Shown: positions 38,531 through 45,599 of the stretch, piece by piece
Position numbering within the stretch: position 1 is the stretch's first letter
How the letters are laid out: each line of letters begins with the position of its first letter
Assembly (NCBI GenBank): GCA_016865985.1
Contig: VGNO01000002.1
Coordinates: 1 to 47,660 of the forward strand
Origin: Chloroflexota bacterium
GTDB taxonomy: Bacteria; Chloroflexota; Anaerolineae; Anaerolineales; Villigracilaceae
Length of the DNA: 47,660 bases
Reading direction: 5' to 3'
The notes under the pieces: model-generated
Databases searched by the model: none
What the model saw: the letters and a program-made list of their open reading frames with translations, nothing else
Told to the model about the DNA's origin: nothing
Program-made: the position numbers and the translations under genes

Positions 38531-39709
38531 TCAACAGCCGGTCTCGCTGAGCTCCGGCCTGAAGTGGACCTTCCCGGCCGCGCCCCCCAGCGCGCCGGGG
38601 CGCAGTTCGAGCGCCATGAAATGGTCCCCGTTGCCGTAGTCGCCCTCCAGGCCGAAGGCTCGCGCCGGTGAGAAACCGAAGCGGGGATAGTATTCCGGGT
38701 GGCCGACCAGGACCAGGGCGTCCACCCCCTGGCGGCGCGCCAGCCGGGTCCCGGCCCGCACCAGCCGCGACCCGACGCCTGTCCGCTGGTATCCCGGCCG
38801 GACGGCCACCGGGCCGATCCCCAGCAGGCGGAGTCCGGGACGGGCGGGTTCCAGGGCGACCGGCGTGAAGAGGATATGTCCCACCACCCGCCCGTCCAGC
38901 GCCGCCGCCAGCGACAGGCTGGCATGGCCGCCCTGGCGGATCAGGTCCACCGCCTGCGCCTCGTTCCTCCGCCCGAAGGCCTCCCGGTTGACCCGGCGGA
39001 TGCCGGGCAGGTCGCCCGGTCGTTCCGGTCGGATCTCGAGCGAATCGCCGAAGTGGCGCAGCAGGGCCGGCAGCGACCGGTCGGCGAGCGAATCCAGGGT
39101 CAGGTCGGCCCCGTCCATTTCCAACAGGCGGGTGAATGGGTTCGGCACCGCCACCACCGGTATCCCGGCGGAGCGCGCGGCGCGGATGCCGTTGGGCGAA
39201 TCTTCGAAGACGACCGCCCGGGACGGGCTGCCGTGCACCTCCGCCAGCGCCTTCAGGAACAGGTCGGGATGGGGCTTGGTGCGCCCGGCCGGTACATCAT
39301 CGGCGCAGATGACTGCCTCGAAGAATTCCAGCAGCCCCAGCCGCTGCAGGTGCCCGTCCACCCAGGAGTGCGAGGAACTGGAGGCGACCGCCAGGTTGAG
39401 GCCGGCGCCGAAGGCGGCATGGATGGCATCGAGCGCTCCCGGCAGGAGCGGCTGGGCGGCGATGCAGGCGGTGCTGCGGGTGCGGTGCTCGTGCTCCAGG
39501 GCGGCGCGCTCCAGCCTGGGACCGGTGAGGGTTTCCAGGCAGGCGACCGGGTCGAAGTGCGCCTGGCCGGCCCCGCCCACGATGCTGCCCCACGCCCGGG
39601 GGTCGAATTCCTGCCCGTGGCGGCGGTAGATGTCCTGCCAGACAAGGAATTCCGGGGTCTCGGTATCCAGGATCAGGCCGTCGAAGTCGAAGAGCAGGGT
39701 GTTTATCAT
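38531..39709 (-). CDS. HAD phosphatase-GNAT acetyltransferase fusion
   Basis: 392 aa from the ATG at 39709. Residues 1-220 are a HAD-superfamily beta-phosphoglucomutase-like phosphatase: motif I LLFDFDGLILDTE, motif II LAVASSSSHSWV, motif III Lys in GRTKPHPDLFLKAL, motif IV VVFEDSPNGIRAA. Residues about 225-390 are a GNAT acetyltransferase: LEIRPERPGDLPGIRRVNREAF, VVGHILFTPVAL, LLGIGPVAVRPGYQRTGVGSRLVRAG and VLVGHPEYYPRFGFSPA, as in YhbS-type enzymes. Both parts look intact. Such a fusion would join dephosphorylation of a metabolite to acetylation, but substrates are unknown. The last residues are normal. Confidence 0.88.
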   Translation of the reverse strand: MINTLLFDFDGLILDTETPEFLVWQDIYRRHGQEFDPRAWGSIVGGAGQAHFDPVACLETLTGPRLERAALEHEHRTRSTACIAAQPLLPGALDAIHAAFGAGLNLAVASSSSHSWVDGHLQRLGLLEFFEAVICADDVPAGRTKPHPDLFLKALAEVHGSPSRAVVFEDSPNGIRAARSAGIPVVAVPNPFTRLLEMDGADLTLDSLADRSLPALLRHFGDSLEIRPERPGDLPGIRRVNREAFGRRNEAQAVDLIRQGGHASLSLAAALDGRVVGHILFTPVALEPARPGLRLLGIGPVAVRPGYQRTGVGSRLVRAGTRLARRQGVDALVLVGHPEYYPRFGFSPARAFGLEGDYGNGDHFMALELRPGALGGAAGKVHFRPELSETGC

Positions 39710-39879
39710 GGGGTCATACAAGCGAAGGTTGAACGATTCTACCATTGCACCGCAAAAACCCTGCAGCCGGTCGGGGGTTGGTACCACTGTACGCAGCGGC
39801 GCGGCGCGGACGGGCCCGGTTTTTCCATCCGCCGGATCCGCCCCTCCCGCCCCAGATTCCAGGTATCCAGGAGCCCTCG

Positions 39880-40008
39880 CATGGAGCAGCAAACTTTCAA
39901 GGTTTACGGGTCTCGCTGCTAGCGTTGGTGGGCCTGGTGGCCGGGCGCCTGGTCTTCAGCGCGCTGCTCAAGGAACCAAAAGCCTTCCTGGCTGGAAATA
40001 CTGAATAG
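39880..40008 (+). pseudogene. Possible frameshifted small membrane protein
   Basis: AGGAG lies 7 nt before an ATG that reads MEQQTFKVYGSRC and stops. The neighbouring frame over the same stretch and beyond reads FQGLRVSLLALVGLVAGRLVFSALLKEPKAFLAGNTE, with a good transmembrane helix. A one-base shift would join them into a protein of about 42 aa. The remaining gap 39710-40128 holds only this and repeat copy B. Confidence 0.3.
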
Positions 40009-40057
40009 CGCGGTCGACTGTAATAATATTGCAGCGCCGGCTCCCGTGCCTGTCTGT

Positions 40058-40092
40058 CAGCGGCACACCCTGCGGGTACGATGTGGGAGCCG
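40058..40092. repeat. Dispersed repeat, copy B (inverted)
   Basis: Reverse complement CGGCTCCCACATCGTACCCGCAGGGTGTGCCGCTGA matches copy A at 33005-33040. Confidence 0.7.
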
Positions 40093-40128
40093 GTGTCATT
40101 AAAGTCGGGGAATTTGGCAGGCGTTCCC

Positions 40129-41139
40129 CTAAAACCCATGCCATTTGCGCAGTGCATCCACCCTGGCGCGGATATCCGGTTCCGGATACGGAGATGGGCC
40201 ATCGGTGGGGGAAAAGTCCGCGCCGGTAAGGGCGCCCAGGCAGGCCCCCACGCCGGAAGCCACATTCGCCGGCCTGTAACCGCCCTCCAGCACGAATACG
40301 ACCCTGTCCCGGCAATATTGTCCGGCCAGTTGCACCAGGGACTCCGCCAGGGCGTGGTAGCCGGCCGGGGAGAGTCCCAGGGCGGTCAGCGGGTCGTCCC
40401 AATGAGAATCGAAACCGGCAGATACGAAGATCATTTCCGGCCTGAATTTCGCGGCCAGGGGCGCGATCACCTGGCTGGCGATGGTGGCAAAGGCGGCGTC
40501 GCCGGAGCGCGCCGGCAGCGGCAGGTTGACGATCCGCCCCCTGGCGTGCGGCGCTTCCTCCATCCGCCCGCTGCCGGGATAGATGTATTCCTGGTGGGTC
40601 GAGAGATAGGCCACCCTTTCTTCATCCCGGAATGCGGCTTGTGTTCCATTGCCATGGTGGGCGTCGAAATCCACCACCAGCAGGCGCTGGATGCCATTTT
40701 CCAGCGCGAGCCGGGCGGCAATGGCGACATTATTGAACAGGCAAAAACCCATCGCCCGGTCCGGTTCGGCGTGGTGTCCCGGCGGGCGGACGATGGCAAA
40801 GGCGTTGCGGGTTTGTCCTTGCAGCACCGCCTGTGTGCAGGCCACTGTCCCCCCGGCGGCGGTCAGGGCGTCCTGGAAGGAAGAGCGTGTCACATAGGTG
40901 GGGGCGTAATCGATGATGTCGGGTCCCTGGCGGCAGGCGGCTTCCAGCCCGTCGATCATCTGCCTGGTATGGACGCGGGCGATTTCCTCCTTGCTGGCGG
41001 GGGCGGTTTCCAGCCATGTGATGGAATCAGCCTGGGATTTCCCGGGTAATCCCTCGAGCAATGCCAGGCGCCCGGGTTCTTCCGGATGGCCGGGGTAAAC
41101 ATGGGCGGGTGAAGGAACCAACAGGCAGGCGGTTTTCAT
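40129..41139 (-). CDS. Histone deacetylase-family (AcuC/class II-like) deacetylase
   Basis: 336 aa. The arginase-deacetylase fold motifs are complete: FAIVRPPGHHAEPDRAMGFCLFNNVAIAA (active-site His pair), LLVVDFDAHHGNGTQ (zinc Asp and His), FVSAGFDSHWDDPL (second zinc Asp) and FVLEGGY. Bacterial members deacetylate polyamines, acetoin-related substrates or acetyl-lysine on proteins. The substrate cannot be named here. TATAAT ends 6 nt before the ATG, so the mRNA should be leaderless. The gene follows a structured region on its upstream side. Confidence 0.92.
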   Translation of the reverse strand: MKTACLLVPSPAHVYPGHPEEPGRLALLEGLPGKSQADSITWLETAPASKEEIARVHTRQMIDGLEAACRQGPDIIDYAPTYVTRSSFQDALTAAGGTVACTQAVLQGQTRNAFAIVRPPGHHAEPDRAMGFCLFNNVAIAARLALENGIQRLLVVDFDAHHGNGTQAAFRDEERVAYLSTHQEYIYPGSGRMEEAPHARGRIVNLPLPARSGDAAFATIASQVIAPLAAKFRPEMIFVSAGFDSHWDDPLTALGLSPAGYHALAESLVQLAGQYCRDRVVFVLEGGYRPANVASGVGACLGALTGADFSPTDGPSPYPEPDIRARVDALRKWHGF

Positions 41140-41145
41140 GCCGTG

Positions 41146-41151
41146 ATTATA
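41146..41151 (-). promoter_or_regulatory. -10 element (TATAAT) of the deacetylase gene
   Basis: On minus, TATAAT-CACGGC-ATG: the hexamer matches consensus and ends 6 nt before the start. No Shine-Dalgarno sequence is seen. Confidence 0.7.
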
Positions 41152-41176
41152 CAGCAGCCTGGGATTCCCCTGGCGC

Positions 41177-41353
41177 GTCCCCCTCTGTTAACGCGATCAC
41201 CAGGCACAAGGCCTGGTGATCTGAGGGGGAGGGGACACCACCGATCCTCGCCAGCATGGGGGGGACACGCTGGCTTCGATGGTAGACACCTGGGATACCA
41301 GTAAACAAGGAGGCAGGTGTCTTATGGCAATAATATACACCTTAATTATCTGA
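41177..41353 (+). other. Structured intergenic region with three hairpins and a 9-codon ORF
   Basis: Hairpin 1: ATCACCAGGC-ACAAG-GCCTGGTGAT inside TCCCCCTC...GAGGGGGA. Hairpin 2: CCACCGA...GCCAGC...GCTGGC...TCGATGG. Hairpin 3: AGACACCT...AGGTGTCT. Its loop carries AAGGAGG, placed 10 nt before ATG GCA ATA ATA TAC ACC TTA ATT ATC TGA (MAIIYTLII). The region could be a non-coding RNA, a regulated leader or a decayed mobile element end; no family is recognised. Confidence 0.45.
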
Positions 41354-41388
41354 ATTGTATTAAAAACAGATGAGACTTGTCCGATTTC

Positions 41389-41856
41389 CTACCCCTTGCG
41401 GCGCTTGAAGAAGGAAAGCCATTCATCCACTTCCTGCGGGCTGAGACTTGCCTCCTGCCCGGCTGCGGCGCCCCGGGGGGACCGCAGCGCCTGTACCTGC
41501 CGGGCGAACTCCTCGGCCGGCAGGACCGCCGCCCGGGTGGCGCGCGCCGCCCCCTGCACCCGCCGGTCCGAACTGACGACCGTCCAGTTGCGCGCCTCGC
41601 CCCGCAGCGCTTCCAGCCGGGCTTCGATGGCGGCGTCTGCGCTGGCCCCCTGGCGGATGAAGTACGCCGTCACCGCCCCTGCCTTGCGGCTGGCAGGATG
41701 GCCCGGCGGGGCGCCGTCGAAATAGACCTCCAGCCGCGTCCGGCGGAGGCGACAGAATTCCTGCAATTCAACCACCAGGCAGTCCTCGTCGTCGAAGGAA
41801 TCCAGTTGCAAGCCGAGTTTAGGGATCAGGTTGTGTCCGTCCACCAGGTAAGGCAT
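41389..41856 (-). CDS. NYN-domain (YacP-like) nuclease
   Basis: 155 aa from the ATG at 41856. MPYLVDGHNLIPKLG opens the PIN-like NYN fold; LVVELQEFCRLRRTRLEVYFDGAPPG and NWTVVSSDRRVQGAARATRAAVLPAEEF carry the acidic metal-binding residues. YacP/Rae1-type members are endoribonucleases that act on ribosome-bound mRNA. TACAAT ends 5 nt before the ATG, indicating a leaderless mRNA. The basic tail (LSFFKRRKG) is typical. The terminator of the MFS operon lies directly upstream. Confidence 0.87.
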   Translation of the reverse strand: MPYLVDGHNLIPKLGLQLDSFDDEDCLVVELQEFCRLRRTRLEVYFDGAPPGHPASRKAGAVTAYFIRQGASADAAIEARLEALRGEARNWTVVSSDRRVQGAARATRAAVLPAEEFARQVQALRSPRGAAAGQEASLSPQEVDEWLSFFKRRKG

Positions 41857-41861
41857 ACCCC

Positions 41862-41867
41862 ATTGTA
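41862..41867 (-). promoter_or_regulatory. -10 element (TACAAT) of the NYN nuclease gene
   Basis: On minus, TACAAT-GGGGT-ATG. The hexamer lies just after the T-run of the preceding terminator. No Shine-Dalgarno sequence is visible. Confidence 0.6.
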
Positions 41868-41871
41868 TCTG

Positions 41872-41910
41872 AAAAAAGCGTTGGGGCGGCAAGAGGCCTG
41901 CCGCCCCAAC
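41872..41910 (-). terminator. Rho-independent terminator of the arsR-MFS operon
   Basis: GTTGGGGCGGCA and TGCCGCCCCAAC, 12 bp perfect, 7-nt loop, followed on minus by GCTTTTTTC. Confidence 0.9.
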
Positions 41911-41970
41911 TGGTTCGAATTGCCCGGAGAGGCGCCGGCAATTGAACTCACGATGGAGGAAGGTCGCCCC

Positions 41971-43227
41971 CTATTCCACGGTCACAGGTCCGGTCGCCTG
42001 GGCCGGCCTGGCCCCCCAGAAAAATTTCCAGTACAGGAAAACGGAAAAGGTATAGAGGACTACGACTCCCAGGTAGACCGGGCCGAAGCCGTAATGCACC
42101 TGGAGCCAGCCGCTGATCGAAGGACTGAAGGCCCAGCCGAAGTTCCAGGCCATGCTGGTCAGGCTGGCAACCATGGCGCGCGCTTTGGGTTCGACATGTT
42201 CCATGACGAAGGCCGTATAGACCGGGCCGCCCATGTTCATCAGGGTCAGGCGCACATAATGGCCGACAGCGCTCATCCAGAAGACCGGGCTGTATCCCAA
42301 CAGGACCAGGAACGGGATGGACAGGCCCTGGGTGACGACCACCAGCGGGATCTTGCCGATGCGGTCGGCTATGGGAGGGGCGATGATCAGGCCGATGCCC
42401 ATTGCCAGCGCGCCCCAGCCGAGCGCTCTCCCGATCACCGGGTCCGGCTGGTTGTGGACGACCCGGAAGAAGACGTTCATGAAGGGCATGAACAAACCGG
42501 CCCCGATGGAAGTGACCAGCATCGGGGTGACCAGTTTTCCGATGCTCGACCAGTTCTTGACCGCATAGCCGATCGGCGCGAAGAGGGAACGATCGCCAGC
42601 CGCCAGCCGCGGGGTGCGCAGGGCAAAATATGGCAGCAGGCCAATCCCCGACGCGATGGCGATGACCCCCAGGGAACCGGCATAGGCCGCGCTGCTGGTC
42701 GGGTCCACGCTGCGGTATTCCCCGATCCAGGTGGGCAGGTAGCCGCCGATGGAGTTTCCGACGAAGGCGGCCGTCATCTGCAGGCCCTGGCTCAAACTGA
42801 AGAGATAGGTTCGTTCGTGTTCGGCGCTGTTCTCGATCATGAACGGGGCCGATGTAACGCCCGCCAGGCTCTGGGCCGCGCCCATCGCCACGCTCATGAC
42901 GTAGAACAGCCAGGTGGAAGGCCAGAGCGCCATCGCCGCAATGGACAGGGTGGTTGCCATCCCGCCGAGGATGAAGGAACGCTTGCGTCCCAGCAAGTCG
43001 CCCAGGTAACCCATCGGCAGGGCGACCACCAGGGCAGTGGTACTGTTGATGGTAATGATCGAACCGATGATGCCTTCGTCCAATTCCAGGCTGAGGGCAT
43101 AGAAGTTGAACAGCAGCCGGTAAACACCGAAGGCCGCCCCGGTCAGGACCGCGCTGACCAGGAACAGGCGGGCATTGGGCGAAAACTTGCGCACATTTGC
43201 GATGTAGGTCGCTATCACATTGGACAT
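41971..43227 (-). CDS. MFS transporter
   Basis: 418 aa with about 12 transmembrane helices. The loop 2-3 motif GYLGDLLGRKRSF is the MFS signature. Other typical segments are RLFLVSAVLTGAAFGVYRLLFNFYAL, VMSVAMGAAQSLAGVTSAPFMIENS and WGALAMGIGLIIAPPIADRIGK, the last being the repeat of the motif in the second half. It is encoded 1 nt after an ArsR-type regulator, so efflux of whatever the regulator senses is likely. The substrate is unknown; most such pairs export drugs, metals or metabolites. Confidence 0.9.
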   Translation of the reverse strand: MSNVIATYIANVRKFSPNARLFLVSAVLTGAAFGVYRLLFNFYALSLELDEGIIGSIITINSTTALVVALPMGYLGDLLGRKRSFILGGMATTLSIAAMALWPSTWLFYVMSVAMGAAQSLAGVTSAPFMIENSAEHERTYLFSLSQGLQMTAAFVGNSIGGYLPTWIGEYRSVDPTSSAAYAGSLGVIAIASGIGLLPYFALRTPRLAAGDRSLFAPIGYAVKNWSSIGKLVTPMLVTSIGAGLFMPFMNVFFRVVHNQPDPVIGRALGWGALAMGIGLIIAPPIADRIGKIPLVVVTQGLSIPFLVLLGYSPVFWMSAVGHYVRLTLMNMGGPVYTAFVMEHVEPKARAMVASLTSMAWNFGWAFSPSISGWLQVHYGFGPVYLGVVVLYTFSVFLYWKFFWGARPAQATGPVTVE

Positions 43228-43228
43228 A

Positions 43229-44275
43229 TCAATCCTGTCGTGCCAGGTGATCCTTCAAATTGGAAAAAACCTCGTCCAGGTTGTCCAGCCGGGGCGCATA
43301 GCGGCGTTCGTTATTCCCGCCGACGCGCACCTGGACCAATCCTGCCAGTCGCAGCAGGCGCAGGTGATGGACGACGGTCGGCGGGCGCAGGCGCAGGCGG
43401 CGGGCCAGTTCGGCCGGGGTCAACGGCGTTTCGTTCAGGTGGCGCAGGATCCCCAGCCTGGTCGGGTCGGCGAGGGCTTTCAAGGCGCCCACCAGCGGGG
43501 GGGCCGCCGCCGCTCCCGGCGCAACCTCGCGCACTTCGGGCCGCACCCCGTAGACCAGCACGGCCTTCCCGGCGGATGGGCGGCTGAGGTAGACCAGCGG
43601 GGAGATCCAGAAGGATGGCGCAAGGGTGATTTCATCCAGTCCATCCAGCGATTCGATCTGTACGCCGCGTGAGAGTTCCTCCACCAGTTCCGGGAGCGCC
43701 ATCCGGGAACCCATTTCCCGGGCACGGGCCAGGCCTTCTCCCAGGTCCGGGATGAGGCGTTGTTCCTCCTCGGCAAAGAAGACTGCGTAATACTCCTGCA
43801 AGGCATCCAGCAGCAACCCGCCGCTGGTTTCTGCATCTGCCCAGGCTTTCAGCAGGCTGTGGATGACGGACGGCTTGAGCGGTTCGCGATGCGGACGATA
43901 ACCGGCCTGCAGGAAGGACTGGTCGCCGGCATCCCAGGATCGCCGCGCCGCGATCTCCATTAATCTATGGGCCACATCCGGCGACAGGTCGGGAGGCAGG
44001 CACAGGCAGGTGAAGCGTTCGAGCGGGGCCATCCCGGCAAGGGACTGGAGGGCGCCGGCCGCCGACCGCGGAGCGGGGTGTGCGGCGATCCAGGCGGCCG
44101 GTATCCCGCAGAAGGCATATATCCGCTCAAGCGCCTCGCGCCGGGGGGGTGAGATGCGCTGGCGAACACCCGCCGTCCAGGCCGGGCGCAGGCCGAATTC
44201 CGCGCCGCGGTGGAGTACCAGCAGGCTGATGAAAAAATCATAGGCGGTGTTGTTATCCCAGCGAATGGTGGTCAT
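43229..44275 (-). CDS. ArsR-type regulator with large N-terminal domain
   Basis: 348 aa from the ATG at 44275; the ORF-track start at 44335 runs through the operator. The C-terminal 90 residues form a winged HTH of the ArsR type (LKALADPTRLGILRHLNETPLTPAELARRLRLRPPTVVHHLRLLRLAGLVQVRVGGNNERRYAPR). The first 250 residues (NTAYDFFISLLVLHRGAEFGLRPAWTAGVRQ...) are like the DUF5937-type sensor region found in some ArsR proteins. No metal-binding CxC motif appears in the HTH, so the signal is probably a small organic molecule or is sensed by the N-terminus. It represses its own operon, with the MFS gene 1 nt downstream, through the tandem operator. Confidence 0.85.
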   Translation of the reverse strand: MTTIRWDNNTAYDFFISLLVLHRGAEFGLRPAWTAGVRQRISPPRREALERIYAFCGIPAAWIAAHPAPRSAAGALQSLAGMAPLERFTCLCLPPDLSPDVAHRLMEIAARRSWDAGDQSFLQAGYRPHREPLKPSVIHSLLKAWADAETSGGLLLDALQEYYAVFFAEEEQRLIPDLGEGLARAREMGSRMALPELVEELSRGVQIESLDGLDEITLAPSFWISPLVYLSRPSAGKAVLVYGVRPEVREVAPGAAAAPPLVGALKALADPTRLGILRHLNETPLTPAELARRLRLRPPTVVHHLRLLRLAGLVQVRVGGNNERRYAPRLDNLDEVFSNLKDHLARQD

Positions 44276-44289
44276 TTCGGTCCGCTCTA

Positions 44290-44325
44290 TTAGACAAATA
44301 TCTAACACATTAGATAATAGTCTAA
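44290..44325. promoter_or_regulatory. Tandem palindromic operator of the arsR-MFS operon
   Basis: Two 16-bp palindromes, TTAGACAAATATCTAA (44290-44305) and TTAGATAATAGTCTAA (44310-44325), each TTAGA-N6-TCTAA, with centres 20 bp apart (two helical turns). One covers the -10 and the other the start of transcription. Confidence 0.85.
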
Positions 44326-44342
44326 CAGAACACAATTGTCAA
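44314..44342 (-). promoter_or_regulatory. Promoter of the arsR-MFS operon
   Basis: On minus, TTGACA (44342-44337), 17 nt, TATTAT (44319-44314). The -10 lies inside the upstream operator half, so binding would block RNA polymerase. Confidence 0.85.
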
Positions 44343-44409
44343 GAATCTTACTCCTGGTCTTGCCGGGCGGGCATTCCAGGCCGCGTTTTTAAGAAATAAT
44401 CAATTGTGC

Positions 44410-44415
44410 TATACT
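44410..44415 (+). promoter_or_regulatory. -10 element (TATACT) of thrC
   Basis: TATACT ends 7 nt before the ATG at 44423, so the mRNA is probably leaderless. The -35 is weak and AT-rich. Confidence 0.6.
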
Positions 44416-44422
44416 GTGTGGG

Positions 44423-45589
44423 ATGAAGCCCTACGAAAGCGCCCTCACCCGCCTGGAATGCCCGGAATGCGGCCGCGGGTTCGATCCAGACCGGGCGCAG
44501 ACCGTCTGTGAAGGATGCCTTTCACCGTTGCTGGCGCGTTACGACCTCAAAAACCTGGCAGCCTGGTTCCAACCAGGGACGCCCGCCGCCCGGCCGCGCG
44601 GTCTCTGGCGCTGGGCCGAACTCCTGCCGGTGCGCAAGGCAGAGAACCGCCTGACCCTCGGCGAAGGGGATACGCCGCTCCTGCCCGCCGCCCGCCTGGG
44701 GAAGAAACTCGGCCTTTCACAGTTGTTCATCAAGGACGAATCCCCAAACCCGACCGGTTCCTTCAAAGCGCGCGGGCTGGCGGTGGCTGTCGCCCGGGCA
44801 ATCGAGTTGAAGCAGCGCGAGTTCGTCATCCCGACTGCCGGGAATGCCGGCGGGGCGCTGGCTGCCTATGCGGCGCGCGGCCGGGCCAAAGCACATGTCT
44901 ATATGCCAATGGATGCCCCGCAGGCCAACCAGCAGGAAGTCCGGATGGCAGGGGCCGACCTGCAACTGGTGGACGGCTTGATCAGCGATGCAGCCCGCCT
45001 GGCAGGGCAGCAGGCAAAACACAAACGCTGGTTCGATATGTCCACCTTCAAGGAACCCTACCGCGTGGAGGGCAAGAAGACGATGGGACTGGAACTGGCC
45101 GAAGCCTTCGACTGGCGGCTGCCGGATGTGATCGTCTACCCGACCGGCGGGGGGACCGGGCTGGTCGGGATGTGGAAGGCTTTCGAGGAACTGGAAGCCC
45201 TGGGCTGGCTGGACGGGCGGCGGCCGCGCCTGGTGTCCGTCCAGGCGGAGGGCTGCGCGCCGGTGGTGCGCGCCTTCCAGCAGGGCGCGGCGCGGGCCGA
45301 ACCCTGGCAGGAGGCCCGCACGCTGGCCGCTGGCTTGCGCGTACCCTCGACATTCGCAGACCGCCTGATCCTACGGGCGCTGCGCGAGAGCCGCGGGACT
45401 GCGCTGGCAGTCAAGGATGAGGAGATACTCTCGGCCAAACAGGATATGGCGCAACTCGAAGGCATCCTCCCCGCGCCGGAGGGGGCGGCTACCCTGGCTG
45501 CCCTGCCTCACTTGCTAACAGAGGGCTGGCTGGAACGAGATGAAAAGATCGTCCTGTTCAACACGGGATCAGGTTTAAAATACCTGTAA
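44423..45589 (+). CDS. thrC: Threonine synthase (PLP-dependent)
   Basis: 388 aa. Threonine synthase converts O-phosphohomoserine to threonine. The N-terminal zinc-ribbon-like segment (CPECGRGFDPDRAQTVCEGC) is typical of the archaeal/bacterial class that looks like ThrC of methanogens and Thermus. The PLP lysine is in NPTGSFKARG; the phosphate-binding turns are TAGNAGGALAAYAARG and TGGGTGLVGMWKAF. C-terminal motifs (AALPHLLTEGWLERDEKIVLFNTGSGLKYL) are standard. It could be a related cystathionine-synthase-fold enzyme, but all landmarks favour ThrC. The next gene follows after 10 nt. Confidence 0.92.
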   Translation: MKPYESALTRLECPECGRGFDPDRAQTVCEGCLSPLLARYDLKNLAAWFQPGTPAARPRGLWRWAELLPVRKAENRLTLGEGDTPLLPAARLGKKLGLSQLFIKDESPNPTGSFKARGLAVAVARAIELKQREFVIPTAGNAGGALAAYAARGRAKAHVYMPMDAPQANQQEVRMAGADLQLVDGLISDAARLAGQQAKHKRWFDMSTFKEPYRVEGKKTMGLELAEAFDWRLPDVIVYPTGGGTGLVGMWKAFEELEALGWLDGRRPRLVSVQAEGCAPVVRAFQQGAARAEPWQEARTLAAGLRVPSTFADRLILRALRESRGTALAVKDEEILSAKQDMAQLEGILPAPEGAATLAALPHLLTEGWLERDEKIVLFNTGSGLKYL

Positions 45590-45599
45590 AGGTGGAAAA

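Noticed and set aside
41377-43587. 736-aa plus-strand ORF over the NYN and MFS genes
   Set aside because: It is a shadow of two genes with strong family motifs on minus; the composition (QDRPDGEQ-rich) is typical of antisense ORFs in GC-rich DNA.
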